Source: Shouchella hunanensis
GTDB lineage: Bacteria > Bacillota > Bacilli > Bacillales > Bacillaceae_D
NCBI RefSeq assembly: GCF_028735875.1
Contig: NZ_CP117834.1
Span: forward strand, 2,096,001 to 2,160,000
Direction of reading: 5' to 3'
DNA length: 64,000 nt
A program made the position numbers and the translations under genes. The notes below the pieces were generated by a model. That model made no database searches. It was given only the letters and a program-made list of their open reading frames with translations, and was not told the DNA's origin. Shown here one piece after another: positions 19,905-30,600 of the stretch. The number at the start of each line of letters is the position of its first letter. The first letter of the stretch is position 1.

Positions 19905-22900
19905 ATGGAAAATATTAAACAGTATATTTTATCTCAAGTTGCGTCGCACCAACTATCAAAAGAAGAGGCAAAAGAATTACTAATTCCAATAATGAATTCC
20001 GAACAGACTAATAAAGATGTTGCAATTATTGGTATTGCATCTAAATTTCCAAACTCCAATAATCCGGACGAGTTCTGGGAATTGGTGAAATCAGGAACAA
20101 ATTGTATTCAAGATTATCCAGATCAAAGAAAGAAAGACTTTGAAGATTTTCTTGAAAATCCTTCATATACTGAGTTTGTATTAGGTAAAAAAGTAAATAA
20201 AAAAGATAGCCAAAATGTACATGCTAAAGCTGGATACCTGGAGGAAATTGATAAATTCGATTCTAATTTTTTTGGAATTCCCCCAAATGAAGCAATCTTT
20301 ATGGACCCACAACAAAGGTTGTCTTTAGAGGTAGCATGGGAAGCGATGGAAGATGCTGGATATGGAGGTGATACCTTAATCGGAAGTAATACTGCTGTTT
20401 TTATTGGGAAAGATGGTACTAATTACTCCTATTACAAAAATAGTTCAGAAGGTAACCCTCTTCAATTAACTGGTTCTTGGGAAAGTCTTATGCCAAGCAG
20501 AATTTCCTTTCTTTTTGACTTTAAAGGACCGAGCATGATAGTAGATACTGCTTGTTCTGCTGGATTAGTGAGTGTACACATGGCTACCCAATCACTGTTA
20601 AATAATGAGTGTGATTATGCTATTGCAGGTGGTATAAATCTTTCTTTTGGAGGGGAATTTAAACCGGAATTTCAAGGTGATGCAAATCTAGGTGAAGTGG
20701 AGTCAATAAGTGGACAAGTAAGAACTTTTGACTCTAAAGCAAGTGGTACAGTTTGGGGTGAAGGTGTTGGTCTTGTATTAATAAAAAGATTAGAGGATGC
20801 AATTAGGGATAAAGACAACATACAAGCTATTATAAAAGGAAGTTCTATAAATAATGACGGTGCATCTAGTAGTATTACCGCCCCAAATGCTGAAACGCAA
20901 GAAGAAGTTATTACCAATGCTTGGGAGAAAGCAGCTATTAATCCTGAAACAATTACTTATATGGAAGCACATGGAACAGGTACTGTTTTAGGCGACCCAA
21001 TTGAGATTAAAGGCCTTACAAGTTCATTTAATAAGTATACAAATAAGAAACAATTTTGTGCAATCGGCTCACTTAAAACCAACATGGGCCATTTAGTTGG
21101 CGCTTCAGGAATTGCTTCATTAATTAAGATTGTAAAATCAATGGAGCATCAGGAGTTAGCGCCGACAATTAATTTTGAAACTCCTAATCCATATATTAAT
21201 TTCTTAAATAGTCCTTTATATATAAATACTAAGTTGACGAGGTGGGAGGAATCTATTTCTCCAAGACGGGCAGCATTAAGCTCATTTGGTTTTAGTAGAA
21301 CTAATTGTCATATGGTTCTAGAAGAGCCTCCTTCTATAGAAGATTCACTTGCATACCATAATGAGTATTGCTTAACAATTAGCGCAAAAAATGAAGAAGT
21401 ACTTAATAAATACATTAATAATTACCTTAAATTTCTTACTAAAAGCAAGAGTTCTTTTGAAAACATTTGTTATACAAGTAACATTGGCAGAGGGCATTAC
21501 ACAAACCGTTTAATAGTCAGAGCTTCATCTAAAAACGATCTTATAACTAGGTTACAAGCTCTGCAAAATTTAAAAATAAATAGTGATTTTTCATTTATAG
21601 GCACTCACAAAGTAATAAAGGAAAATAGAACAAACATAAAGCAAGGAGAAATAACGAAAACACAACAAAATACCTTAACAAACGAAGCAAATAATAAAAT
21701 TAATCAATACGTCTCCAGCGGGTCGAATGATACAAGTTTACTCAATGAAATCTGTGAATTATACATCGGTGGTGCGAATATTAATTGGAAGCTATTTTAT
21801 CAAGATGAAAAAAGGCGAAGAGTTTCTTTACCTGTTTATCCATTGCAAAGGGTTCGCCATTGGGCACCAATTAAAAAGAGCAAGGTAATTAAAGATACTT
21901 ATGAGAAGATGCATTCACTGGTTGAGAGGGAGATCATAACTACTCACCCAGAATCAGAATTCTGTTTTGAAACAGCACTTAATATAGATAAACACTGGGT
22001 TTTATCGGACCATAAGATAAACGGAAAAGCAGTATTACCAGGCACCAGCTATATTGAAATGGCTAGGTTTGCAGCTTCAAGAATATTTAATACAGATGCA
22101 ATGAAATTTGAAAGTATATATTTTTTAACACCCATAGTATTAAATGAGGATCAAACAACCCTAACTAGAATAAATTTTTATAAAACTAGAACGGGAGGCT
22201 TAGAATTTAACATAAAAAGTCTGGATAGTTCTAAATGGGTTACTAATGTAGAAGGTCATATCTCGATGTTAAGAGAAGAGAGTTTAAAAAGAAAACATAT
22301 TAACCTGCTTAAAGAACAAGCTTTTAAAATAGATGATGATTATGTTTTTGAAAGCAAAACTAAAGTTTTTCAATTTGGGGAACATTGGAATACAATTAAA
22401 AAGATTTGGCGTTTTGAGGGATCAGCATTAGGCTTACTTAAACTACCTGATAGCTTAAAAGAGGAATTAAATGAATTTAAACTTCATCCATCCATATTAG
22501 ATAATGCGGTAAACTTGATTAGCCAAGATACCGAAGATACATTCCTTCCATATATGTATAAGAGTATCAATTTTTATGCAGGTTTTAGCAACACTGTATA
22601 TTCACATGTTAAGGGAGATAAAGCTAATAGTTGGAAAAATGAGACCATGTCATATGACATTGAAATATTAGATGAAATGGGTAATGTCTTAGTAGAAATA
22701 CTAGGATATACAGTTAAACGATTAAACTCAACCGAATTTTTAGACGCGCCAGTAACCAATAAATTATTAAGATTAGATTGGATTAAACGTAATAATGATC
22801 AGAAAGTAGAATTACAACCTATTAATTGGGGTCTTATTATTACAAAGGAACAAAAGGTAGAGAGCTTTATTAGAGATAATTATAAAGATATTTCCATATT

Positions 22901-24653
22901 TTACTTAGATGAATCTAATCTTTTGCAAGATAAAGATACGTTTGAACCAAGCATGAATGGAATATCTAAACTAATAAATGCAGCAGAGAAAAAAAACGTA
23001 ACAGGAATCATTTTTGCAACAGATTTTACAATAAATACTGAAGAAATACATGACTTCATAAACTTTGAAAGTTCTTTAACAAAACGTAAATCATTAGGTG
23101 TAGAAGCCCTTTTTTATCTTTGTAAAAATTTGTTGATTAGTGAAAGTAAACAAATTGGGACTATTAAAGTCTTAACCAAAAATGCTATTAAAATAGATGG
23201 TAGAGAAAACGTAATAAATCCACTTGGGAATTCTTCTTTGTCTTTAGCTAATGTTATCAAACAAGAGTATAAACATTTTAAAGTAAATACACTAGATGTT
23301 TCCGACCATGTTCAATTAAGTACTATATTCGAAGAAATAAATTATGACAGATCTATTGCAATGCGAGAATCGGGCAATTTTGAACCAATTTTAGTGAATC
23401 ATATTGAAGAAAGGTCCCAAAGACCTTTAGAGGATGGTGTATATATAATTTCGGGCGGGTTAGGTGGTCTTGGTCTAAGCATTGCGGAAAATCTTAGCCT
23501 AAATACAAACAACGAGATTATATTGTTAGGCAGAAGAAATATTGCACCCAAAAAAGAATGGGAAGAACTCTCTAAAACGGGTCATAAAGATTTGAAGATG
23601 CTTTATAAGAAATTAGTTACTATTAAACAAAATGCAAAAAGAGTCGAGTATATACAAATTGACATTTCTGACAACAGTTCAGTGGAGCTTATAAAAGAAG
23701 TTGCTCCAAAAAGTATAACAGGTATTTTCCATGCAGCTGGATTAGCAGGAGACGGATATTTATTATTAAAAGAAGAGGAAGACTTTAATGAAGTTTTAAG
23801 TGTCAAAATTAATGGTTCCTTAAATCTAATGAAATTAGTTCCAGAAGACTCTAATTCTTTCCTTATTTTATTTTCATCAATTACATCTTTAACAGGTGGG
23901 GAAGGGCAAGGAGATTACAGCGCGGCAAACGCCTTTATGGATTCTTTATCTGATTATGCAATAAATGTTGGTAAAAATGTTATAACAATTAACTGGCCAA
24001 ATTGGGAAGAAATTGGTATGGCAGTGAAACACAATGTTAATTTGCAAGAGAGTTTATTTAATTCAATGTCCCCTAAGCAGGGAATGGAATGGATTGAGTC
24101 CATAATAGCTAAACCAGCAAAAAGGGTAATACCTACTACAATAAATAATAATGTGATAGCTGATTACTTAGAGGATATCCCTTTCAACATTTCAGAAGAT
24201 ATTTTGAAGACTAAGAGTGTTATTACCTATGATAGCGAAATACAACCAGAAAAAGATATTTTCATTTTAGGAGAAGATAATCCGTCTGAATCTCAATTGA
24301 AAATTGCAAAATGTTTCAGTTCAATATTGGGTTTATCAGAAATTGATATCTACTTGAGCTTTCAGGAAATGGGAGGTAATTCTTTAATGGCTACTCAATT
24401 ACTTAAAAAAATTGATAAGGTGTACCCAGGAATAATTGATATCTCTGATTTATTTTCTTATCCAACAATAAATGAATTGGCAGGTTTAATAGATAATAAG
24501 TCTGGGGCATTTTCTAAACAACTGAAGCACACTTCTGGTAAATCGGTTGAGGAGGGACATAGCTCAATAACTAATTTAATTAAAGAAGAGTTGTCTGGTA
24601 CGGAATTCCTAGATGAGTTTATTCATCTATTAGATGAGGAGAAATTAAAATGA
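19905..24653 (+). CDS. AT-less PKS module: KS-DH-KR-ACP (second)
   Basis: A 1582-residue module with the same layout as its upstream neighbour, which suggests gene duplication. The N-terminal helix (IKQYILSQVASHQLSKEEAK) resembles docking segments of Bacillus trans-AT synthases. KS Cys217 in DTACSAG, with both His motifs (EAHGTGTVLGDP, TNMGHL). DH His703 (HKINGKAVLPG) and Asp866 (LHPSILD). KR has SGGLGGLG and GQGDYSAAN. ACP Ser1493 in MGGNSL. No AT. It starts 6 bases after the previous stop with a GAGGTGA site and overlaps the next gene by 4 bases. With the preceding module it should build a conjugated diene. Confidence 0.92.
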   Translation: MENIKQYILSQVASHQLSKEEAKELLIPIMNSEQTNKDVAIIGIASKFPNSNNPDEFWELVKSGTNCIQDYPDQRKKDFEDFLENPSYTEFVLGKKVNKKDSQNVHAKAGYLEEIDKFDSNFFGIPPNEAIFMDPQQRLSLEVAWEAMEDAGYGGDTLIGSNTAVFIGKDGTNYSYYKNSSEGNPLQLTGSWESLMPSRISFLFDFKGPSMIVDTACSAGLVSVHMATQSLLNNECDYAIAGGINLSFGGEFKPEFQGDANLGEVESISGQVRTFDSKASGTVWGEGVGLVLIKRLEDAIRDKDNIQAIIKGSSINNDGASSSITAPNAETQEEVITNAWEKAAINPETITYMEAHGTGTVLGDPIEIKGLTSSFNKYTNKKQFCAIGSLKTNMGHLVGASGIASLIKIVKSMEHQELAPTINFETPNPYINFLNSPLYINTKLTRWEESISPRRAALSSFGFSRTNCHMVLEEPPSIEDSLAYHNEYCLTISAKNEEVLNKYINNYLKFLTKSKSSFENICYTSNIGRGHYTNRLIVRASSKNDLITRLQALQNLKINSDFSFIGTHKVIKENRTNIKQGEITKTQQNTLTNEANNKINQYVSSGSNDTSLLNEICELYIGGANINWKLFYQDEKRRRVSLPVYPLQRVRHWAPIKKSKVIKDTYEKMHSLVEREIITTHPESEFCFETALNIDKHWVLSDHKINGKAVLPGTSYIEMARFAASRIFNTDAMKFESIYFLTPIVLNEDQTTLTRINFYKTRTGGLEFNIKSLDSSKWVTNVEGHISMLREESLKRKHINLLKEQAFKIDDDYVFESKTKVFQFGEHWNTIKKIWRFEGSALGLLKLPDSLKEELNEFKLHPSILDNAVNLISQDTEDTFLPYMYKSINFYAGFSNTVYSHVKGDKANSWKNETMSYDIEILDEMGNVLVEILGYTVKRLNSTEFLDAPVTNKLLRLDWIKRNNDQKVELQPINWGLIITKEQKVESFIRDNYKDISIFYLDESNLLQDKDTFEPSMNGISKLINAAEKKNVTGIIFATDFTINTEEIHDFINFESSLTKRKSLGVEALFYLCKNLLISESKQIGTIKVLTKNAIKIDGRENVINPLGNSSLSLANVIKQEYKHFKVNTLDVSDHVQLSTIFEEINYDRSIAMRESGNFEPILVNHIEERSQRPLEDGVYIISGGLGGLGLSIAENLSLNTNNEIILLGRRNIAPKKEWEELSKTGHKDLKMLYKKLVTIKQNAKRVEYIQIDISDNSSVELIKEVAPKSITGIFHAAGLAGDGYLLLKEEEDFNEVLSVKINGSLNLMKLVPEDSNSFLILFSSITSLTGGEGQGDYSAANAFMDSLSDYAINVGKNVITINWPNWEEIGMAVKHNVNLQESLFNSMSPKQGMEWIESIIAKPAKRVIPTTINNNVIADYLEDIPFNISEDILKTKSVITYDSEIQPEKDIFILGEDNPSESQLKIAKCFSSILGLSEIDIYLSFQEMGGNSLMATQLLKKIDKVYPGIIDISDLFSYPTINELAGLIDNKSGAFSKQLKHTSGKSVEEGHSSITNLIKEELSGTEFLDEFIHLLDEEKLK

Positions 24654-27600
24654 CTGTTTTTCAGAAATCTAATACAAAAAGAGAACTGGCTAGGTTTATT
24701 CTTGAGAAGGTTAAATTACAAGAACTAAAATCAGAAACTGCTATTGAATACCTTAAAGAACTTAATACGCCATCGGTTGATAACGAACCGATGGCAATAA
24801 TAGGAATATCATGTAAATTTCCAGACGCTGAAACACCAGAAGAATATTGGGAAAATATTATCCATAGTAAGGATAGTATCAAATCTTTTCCAGATAACAG
24901 AGTTAACGATATCAAAAGAATTAACGGTGACACCAGTAATCTAATGAAAGCAGGCTTTCTTTCTGAAATAGCTTCTTTTGATGCAGAGTTTTTTAATATA
25001 CCTCCAAAAGTAGCTTTGCAGATGGATCCTTATCATAGACTCCTTTTACAGGTTTTTGTTGAGGCAATTGAAAGAGCTGGCTATTACAAAAAACAATATT
25101 CTGGAAAAAATGTAGGTGTTTATGTGGGGAACGATCACACGCACCGAATGGAGAGTTCGTATCTTTCGTTTCTGTCAGAAAGAGATTTTACTGTACTTAC
25201 TGGCTCATGGACTGGCTTATTGGCTAGTAGGATTTCATATTTATTAAACTTAAAGGGACCAGCGATGGTCATTGATACATCTTGTTCTTCTTCCTTAGTT
25301 GCAATAGATAATGCTATTAAGGCTATTCGAAATAATGATTGTGAAGAGGCTTTAATAGGAGGCATTAATTTATTATTACACCCCGGAGAATTTGATGGGG
25401 AAATACAATCGAATAGATATCAAGTACATACTTTTGATGAACGTGCAGAAGGCACTGCTTGGGGTGAAGGAGTAGCAGCAATTTTAATAAAACCTCTTTC
25501 AAGTGCTCAAAGAGACAAAGACCATATTTTTGGACTTATTAAGGGGATAGCTGTAAACAATGATGGGGCATCTAATGGACTAACCTCTCCAAATTCACGT
25601 GCTCAAAAAGAAGTGATTGTCAAAGCGTGGGAAAGAGCAGATATAAATCCTGAGAGTGTATCTTACATTGAAGCTCATGGAACTGGCACTAAGATTGGTG
25701 ACCCGATTGAAGTAAAAGGTATTACTGAAGCATTTAACAGTTTTACTAATAAACGTCAATTTTGTGCAATAGGTTCTATCAAAACGAATATAGGTCATAC
25801 AGTAGGAGCGGCCGGCTTAGCATCACTAATTAAAGTGGTATATGCGATGAAAAATAATGTAATTCCTCCAACGAATAATTTTGAATTACCGAATCCTTTA
25901 ATTGATTTCTGTAATAGTCCCATATATGTTCAAGACATGGCACAGCCATGGTATTCCAATCATACACCAATGAGGGCAGGAATTAGTTCATTTAGTCTAT
26001 CTGGAACTAACGCTCATCTTGTTTTAGAAGCTGCACCTAAAATAAATACAGTGAAAAGTGAAGATATTCATTTATTTCCAATATCAGGAAGAGATTATAA
26101 TTTACTTTATAAGCTAACCAATAGGTATATTGATTTTTTAAAGATGAATAATAATTTGTCTTTAAAAGATTTATGCTACACTGCGGGAATAGGTCGGGAA
26201 CACTATGGTTCTAGAGCATCCATTATTTGTAAAGATGTAAAAGGACTAATTGCAGGATTAAAAGGTTTAATTGAACTTTTAGATTCAAAGGTTGAACATA
26301 AGCAACAAAAGACGATTAATATTGACGATGTTACAATTATGTTATCTGGATATACTGAGAAGGTGCCAAAAGATAATCACCCTCATATAAAGAGAAAATT
26401 AAAGCAAAAGATCGACAGATTTATTGACACAAAAGAAGTGAGTTTACTTCAGTACATTTCTAATCATTATGTTTCAGGTATCGAAGTCGATTTTAAATTG
26501 TTAAATGGTGAGGATGCTAAGCGAGAACCTTTGCCTGCTCAAGTATTTAAAGAAAATCGTTATTGGGATGATGAATTTATTAACAATAACCCTGCTGTAC
26601 TTAATTATGAAAAAGGAAACTTAGATTCAGAATCAACTACAAATAAAGTATGGGATCGATTTTATAAAAGCTCTTTTAATCTAATTACTGGTAAAGAGAA
26701 AACTTCTAAATTACGATCATTTATAGGTTGGTGTTGGGCTGAAATACTAGGATACCAAGAATTAAAAGTAAATGATAATTTCTACAAATTAGGTGGTGAT
26801 TCAGTAACTGGCTTAAGGATTGTTCAACTCGTAAATACGGGCCTAAATTGTGAAATACCTCTATCCAGTTTAATGAAAAACAACATACTTTTAGATTTTT
26901 CTGATGATGTTGGTAATAACCTCGGATCTGACATAGGAGAAGTTGACGTTTTTTTGAATAATAAAAAAAATAATCCGCAGGTTATTGACAAAGAGCCAAT
27001 AAATGATGAAGTTTTTGAACTTTCACCTTTGCAGAATAGTATATATCTTGCTAATCAACTTACAAATTCATTAGCATATAACGTAACAGGAATCAAAAAG
27101 GTATCAACAGAGGAAAAGCCGGAAAATATAGAAAGTATTTTTAAACAATTAATAAAAAGACATCCTTCTTTACGTACATCATTTATTGTAGATGAACAAG
27201 GACTACAACAAAAAGTGGAGCCCTATGTTAATTTTCAGTTAGACATTATAGAAATGTTACCTGAAGTAGGTTCTATTTTAGATGAAACTATAAATCAAGA
27301 AATACGAAAATACATTCGACCATTTGAATTAGCTAAAGCACCTTTATTTAGAGTTGGTTATTTCAAATCTAAAGATGATTCAGAATATGCCCACATAGTG
27401 GTAGACATGCACCACTTAGTAACAGATGGAGCATCGATGGGAATTTTATTTAGAGATTATGAAACCATTAAAAAAGGTGGAGTTTTACCTGTTATTAGAT
27501 CAAATTACAGTGATTTTGTGGTTTGGAATAAATCTAGAATGAAAGAACCAAATCTATTAAATCAAAAAAAATGGTGGTTGAGTCAGTATAGAGATAATAT

Positions 27601-30600
27601 TCCAAAGTTAAATTTAATAACTGATAAAAATCGACCTTCTGTTAACAATTACAAAGGGGCAAAAGTTTATCAATCTTTAAATAATGACGTTATTTCAGAT
27701 TTGAAGTTAATAGCACAAAGGGCAGAGACTACCCCTTATGTTGTGATGTTATCTGCATTTCATGCACTTCTTTCCAGATTATCTGGTGAATCTGAAATTG
27801 TAATAGGCACACCTATATCAGGTAGAAATCATATTGATTTTAATGATACTGTTGGAATGTTTGTAAATACTTTACCTTTGCGAACTAAATCCAGTAAAGA
27901 TGATACTTTTTTTGATCTAGTTGCTAATGTTAAAGATCTAATTTTCTCTGCATATGACAATAAGGAATATCCAATAGATTTACTTATTAGAGAATTAAAC
28001 TTAGAAAGAAATTCAGGTAGCAACCCTCTTTTTAATGTTTATTTTGCATATCAAAATCTAGATATGGGATTAGAAGATAAATCTAAAGAAACATTTGTAG
28101 AATTTGATAATGGAACAGCAAAGTTTGATTTGACAGTTAGTGCAAGAGAAACAAAAAAAGGTATTTATATGGAATGGGAGTATTCAAAAGAATTATTTTA
28201 CCCTTCTTCAATTGAAAATATATCGAATATATTTGAGCGTTTGTTAAAAATAATTATTAAGAGCCCAAATGATTCCTTAAGGTCTTTACAAATAGTCGAT
28301 TCAATTGAAAATCATCAAAAAGTTGCTAAATCAGGCAGTAAAAGAAGTCCGAGTATAGTTGATAATTTCAATAATACTGTTGAGAATTACAAAAATAATA
28401 TTGCGATAGCTATGGACGATCAACAATTAACATACGAGGAATTAAATTTAATAAGCAACAGAATAGCGCACTTGCTTTTAGATAGAGGAGTAAAAAAAGG
28501 AACAGGGGTATTACTCTTCATGAATCGTTCTTTTGATATGATTGCATCCATGCTAGGTATTTTAAAGGCAGGTTGTTATTATATCCCATTAGATCCCGAT
28601 AATCCCCAAGAAAGGTTATTGAGCATTGTTGAAGATCAAAGGGATAAGGTTTTAATAACAAATCAAAACTTAGACCAAGTCTTTAATAATCAATTAAATT
28701 ATTTAATAATTAATTTGAAAAATATACACCTGGAAGAGTATGAATCGCATAATCCAAATGTACAATATTCCTCTGAAGATTTGGCTTATGTAATGTATAC
28801 TTCTGGTTCAACGGGAAAGCCAAAAGGTACTCTAATTAAACAAATAGGAATAGTGAATTTAGTGAATAGTGACGGCGTTACAGACATAAATGCGAAAGAT
28901 AATTTTCTGCAATTATCAAATTATTCCTTTGATGGTTCTACGTTTGATATTTATGGTGCCTTATTAAATGGAGCTCAGTTAACACTAATTCATAGAGAGC
29001 AAATTCTCGACTTAAATTATTTAGCGAATCTTATTGAGCAGAAAAAGATTTCTATCTTCTTTATAACGACTGCATTATTTAATGCATTAATTGAAACTAA
29101 TATAGAAAAATTGATTAATGTGAGAAAAATTTTAGTTGGTGGTGAGCAGGCTTCTAGTTACCATATAAATAAAGCTTATAAAGAATTGGGCCCAGGGAAA
29201 ATAATAAACGCTTATGGACCTACTGAAACGACGGTATTTGCAACAGCTTATCCAATAAAAGAAATAGCAGAAAAAGACAATATACCTATTGGAAAAGAAT
29301 TTGGAGATATAAAAATATATGTATTTAATGAAAATTTACAAGTTCAACCTGAGGGGTTTCCTGGAGAGCTTTACATTGGTGGGGAAAATGTAGCGAAAGG
29401 ATATCAAGATTCCCCTATATTGACTAAAGAAAATTTCATTAATAATCCTCTTAATGAAAATGAAATTCTCTACAAAACAGGTGATCTAGGTTACAGATCC
29501 TTAGATGGTAATATACATTACTTAGGTAGAATTGATCATCAAATTAAATTACGTGGTTTCAGGATAGAATTATTGGAAATTGAAGCAACAGCTTTGAAAA
29601 CTAAACTTGTTTCTGAAGCACATGCTGGAATAATTGATGATGAAAACGGTGGGAAAGTACTTTCTTTATGGATTGTTCCTACTAAAGAAGACCTAAATAA
29701 GGAAGAGCTTACGACAGAATTAAAAAAGTACTTACCAAATTACATGGTTCCAAATGTAATCTTCAAATTAAGTAAACTGCCTTTAAATAAAAATGGGAAA
29801 ATTGATAAAACGCAATTACCTTATAACTTAGAGACTAAAAAGGAGTCTGAACAAATGTTCAATGAGAATGAAAAAGTCTTATTAAACGTTTGGAAAGATG
29901 TTTTAGGCCTGAAAGATATTGCTATAGAAGACAATTTTTTTAGCATAGGAGGAGACTCAATAAAAGCTATTCAAATTGTAGCCAGATTAAAGGGTTTAGA
30001 CATGAATATAGTAATGAATGATCTGTTTCTATATCAAACTATTAAATCACTAGCTCCACACTTGAAAAATAATAGACAACTACAAGTTAATCAGGATGAA
30101 ATTTATGGAGATTGCGAAACTAGTTGTGTTCAGGATTGGCACTTAAACTCACCAAACAGCTCCTTGAACCATTTCAATCAGGGTGTAATTATTGAAATGA
30201 AGAATGGTGAAATGTTAAAGGGAAATATTAACCATGCGTTAACAATGTTATGTAAACATCATGATTTACTAAGACTCTCTGTAAAGAATGGCAAAGAATT
30301 ATATATTAAAGAATTCAATAATAATGCAAATGAATTTTTCCATATTCAAGAAATCTCCGAGGCCCTAGATGGTGATGCACTCAAAATGGAATTAAATAAT
30401 GTTCAATCTCACATTCAATTAGAAGGCCCACTAATTGCAGTAGGCTATCAAAAGGCTAAAACCAATGGTAAGTTATTTATCTTTGTACATCATATTTCAG
30501 TAGACGTGGTTTCATGGAGTATCATAATTGAAGATTTTGTTTCATTATTAAGAAATAAAGATCATTTACTCCCCCTTAAAACCACGCCTTTCTCATTATG

